Of a DNA stretch of 5,603 nt, positions 5,368 to 5,603 are shown piece by piece (position 1 is the stretch's first letter; the number at the start of each line of letters is the position of its first letter). The notes beneath the pieces are model-generated. The model was not told the DNA's origin. It searched no databases and worked only from the letters and a program-made list of their open reading frames with translations. Where the stretch lies: contig PWGE01000102.1 of assembly GCA_003554345.1 (NCBI GenBank), positions 1 through 5,603 on the forward strand, in the 5' to 3' direction. The DNA is from Candidatus Sumerlaeota bacterium. Lineage in GTDB: Bacteria > Sumerlaeota > T1SED10-198M. Made by a program: the position numbers and the translations under genes.

Positions 5368-5603
5368 TTAAGGTTTTTCTAAAATACCATGTTGTATTTT
5401 ATAAATTCTCTTCATTTTTTTTGCAATCTCAAGGTCATGAGTGGCCATGATAATTGTTTGACGGAACTTTTGATTGATATCCAGCAATAATTCTATGACA
5501 TTATTACGGTTTTTTTCGTCAAGATTGCCGGTAGGTTCATCAGCCAGCAAGAGACAGGGGGAATTAATCAGGGCCCGTGCTATTGCAACACGCTGTTTTT
5601 CAC
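5368..5603 (-). CDS. lolD: LolD-like ABC transporter ATP-binding protein, C-terminal fragment (5' end outside window)
   Basis: This is the last 77 residues of an ABC ATPase; the frame runs off the right edge, so the gene is longer than any start inside the window suggests. In order it shows the end of the ABC signature ([14 protein letters not shown], preceded by a partial Gly codon), Walker B with catalytic Glu (CLLLADEPT), the D-loop GNLD and the H-switch MATHD. The Walker A motif lies upstream. ADEPTGNLD followed by [20 protein letters not shown] closely resembles E. coli LolD ([20 protein letters not shown]). LolD powers LolCE in extracting lipoproteins from the inner membrane towards the outer membrane. 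FtsE and MacB-type ATPases share the same core motifs, so the substrate is less certain than the family. It is the first visible gene of the minus-strand operon, ending 17 nt before ilvE. Confidence 0.85.
   Translation of the reverse strand, partial: EKQRVAIARALINSPCLLLADEPTGNLDEKNRNNVIELLLDINQKFRQTIIMATHDLEIAKKMKRIYKIQHGILEKP

Noticed and set aside
1-5603. CRISPR arrays, insertion sequences, long direct repeats or attachment sites
   Set aside because: None seen. The window is almost fully coding, with no repeat-spacer pattern or transposase. The tRNA 3' end is followed directly by folD with no integrase nearby.

Overview
The window is a dense bacterial segment with almost no non-coding DNA, and its G+C content looks moderate by eye. 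Two plus-strand genes and a tRNA (1-2861) converge on a four-gene minus-strand operon (5603 down to 2862). The ABC ATPase at the right edge most resembles LolD, which points to a bacterium with an outer membrane. The McsA/McsB pair is best known from Firmicutes but also occurs in some diderm lineages such as Chlamydiae. I cannot assign a phylum from this sequence alone.

Left part, plus strand: the C-terminal 617 residues of a YfhO-family polytopic membrane protein, then a tRNA-Pro(CGG) with its own extended -10 promoter, then a complete folD for one-carbon folate metabolism. The tRNA sits 21 nt after the membrane-protein gene and 24 nt before folD. It has no encoded CCA and no visible terminator, so tRNA and folD are probably co-transcribed.

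Right part, minus strand, in transcription order: the 3' end of a lolD-like ABC ATPase; a branched-chain aminotransferase (ilvE); an mcsA-like zinc protein; and an mcsB-like ATP:guanido phosphotransferase homologue. Spacing is 17 nt, then an 11-bp overlap, then a 20-bp overlap, which suggests one mRNA with translational coupling. The promoter lies beyond the right edge. ilvE and mcsB both start with GTG.

Two things stand out. First, ilvE has an in-frame TAA at codon 229, where relatives carry Glu or a similar residue. The same frame then continues for 63 codons of clearly conserved aminotransferase sequence, including TGTAAE, to a natural TGA. This is a single-codon nonsense change, a sequencing error, or (least likely) readthrough. 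Second, the McsB homologue keeps the family fold and position but has lost essentially every catalytic motif: SSRxRLARN, NEEDH, the TSCPTN cysteine, RGxxGEGSEA and RDxxRA. It looks like a pseudokinase, yet it is paired with an McsA that keeps all eight zinc-ligand cysteines and its UVR motif. No ctsR or clpC is adjacent. folD and mcsB meet tail to tail with no intergenic base.
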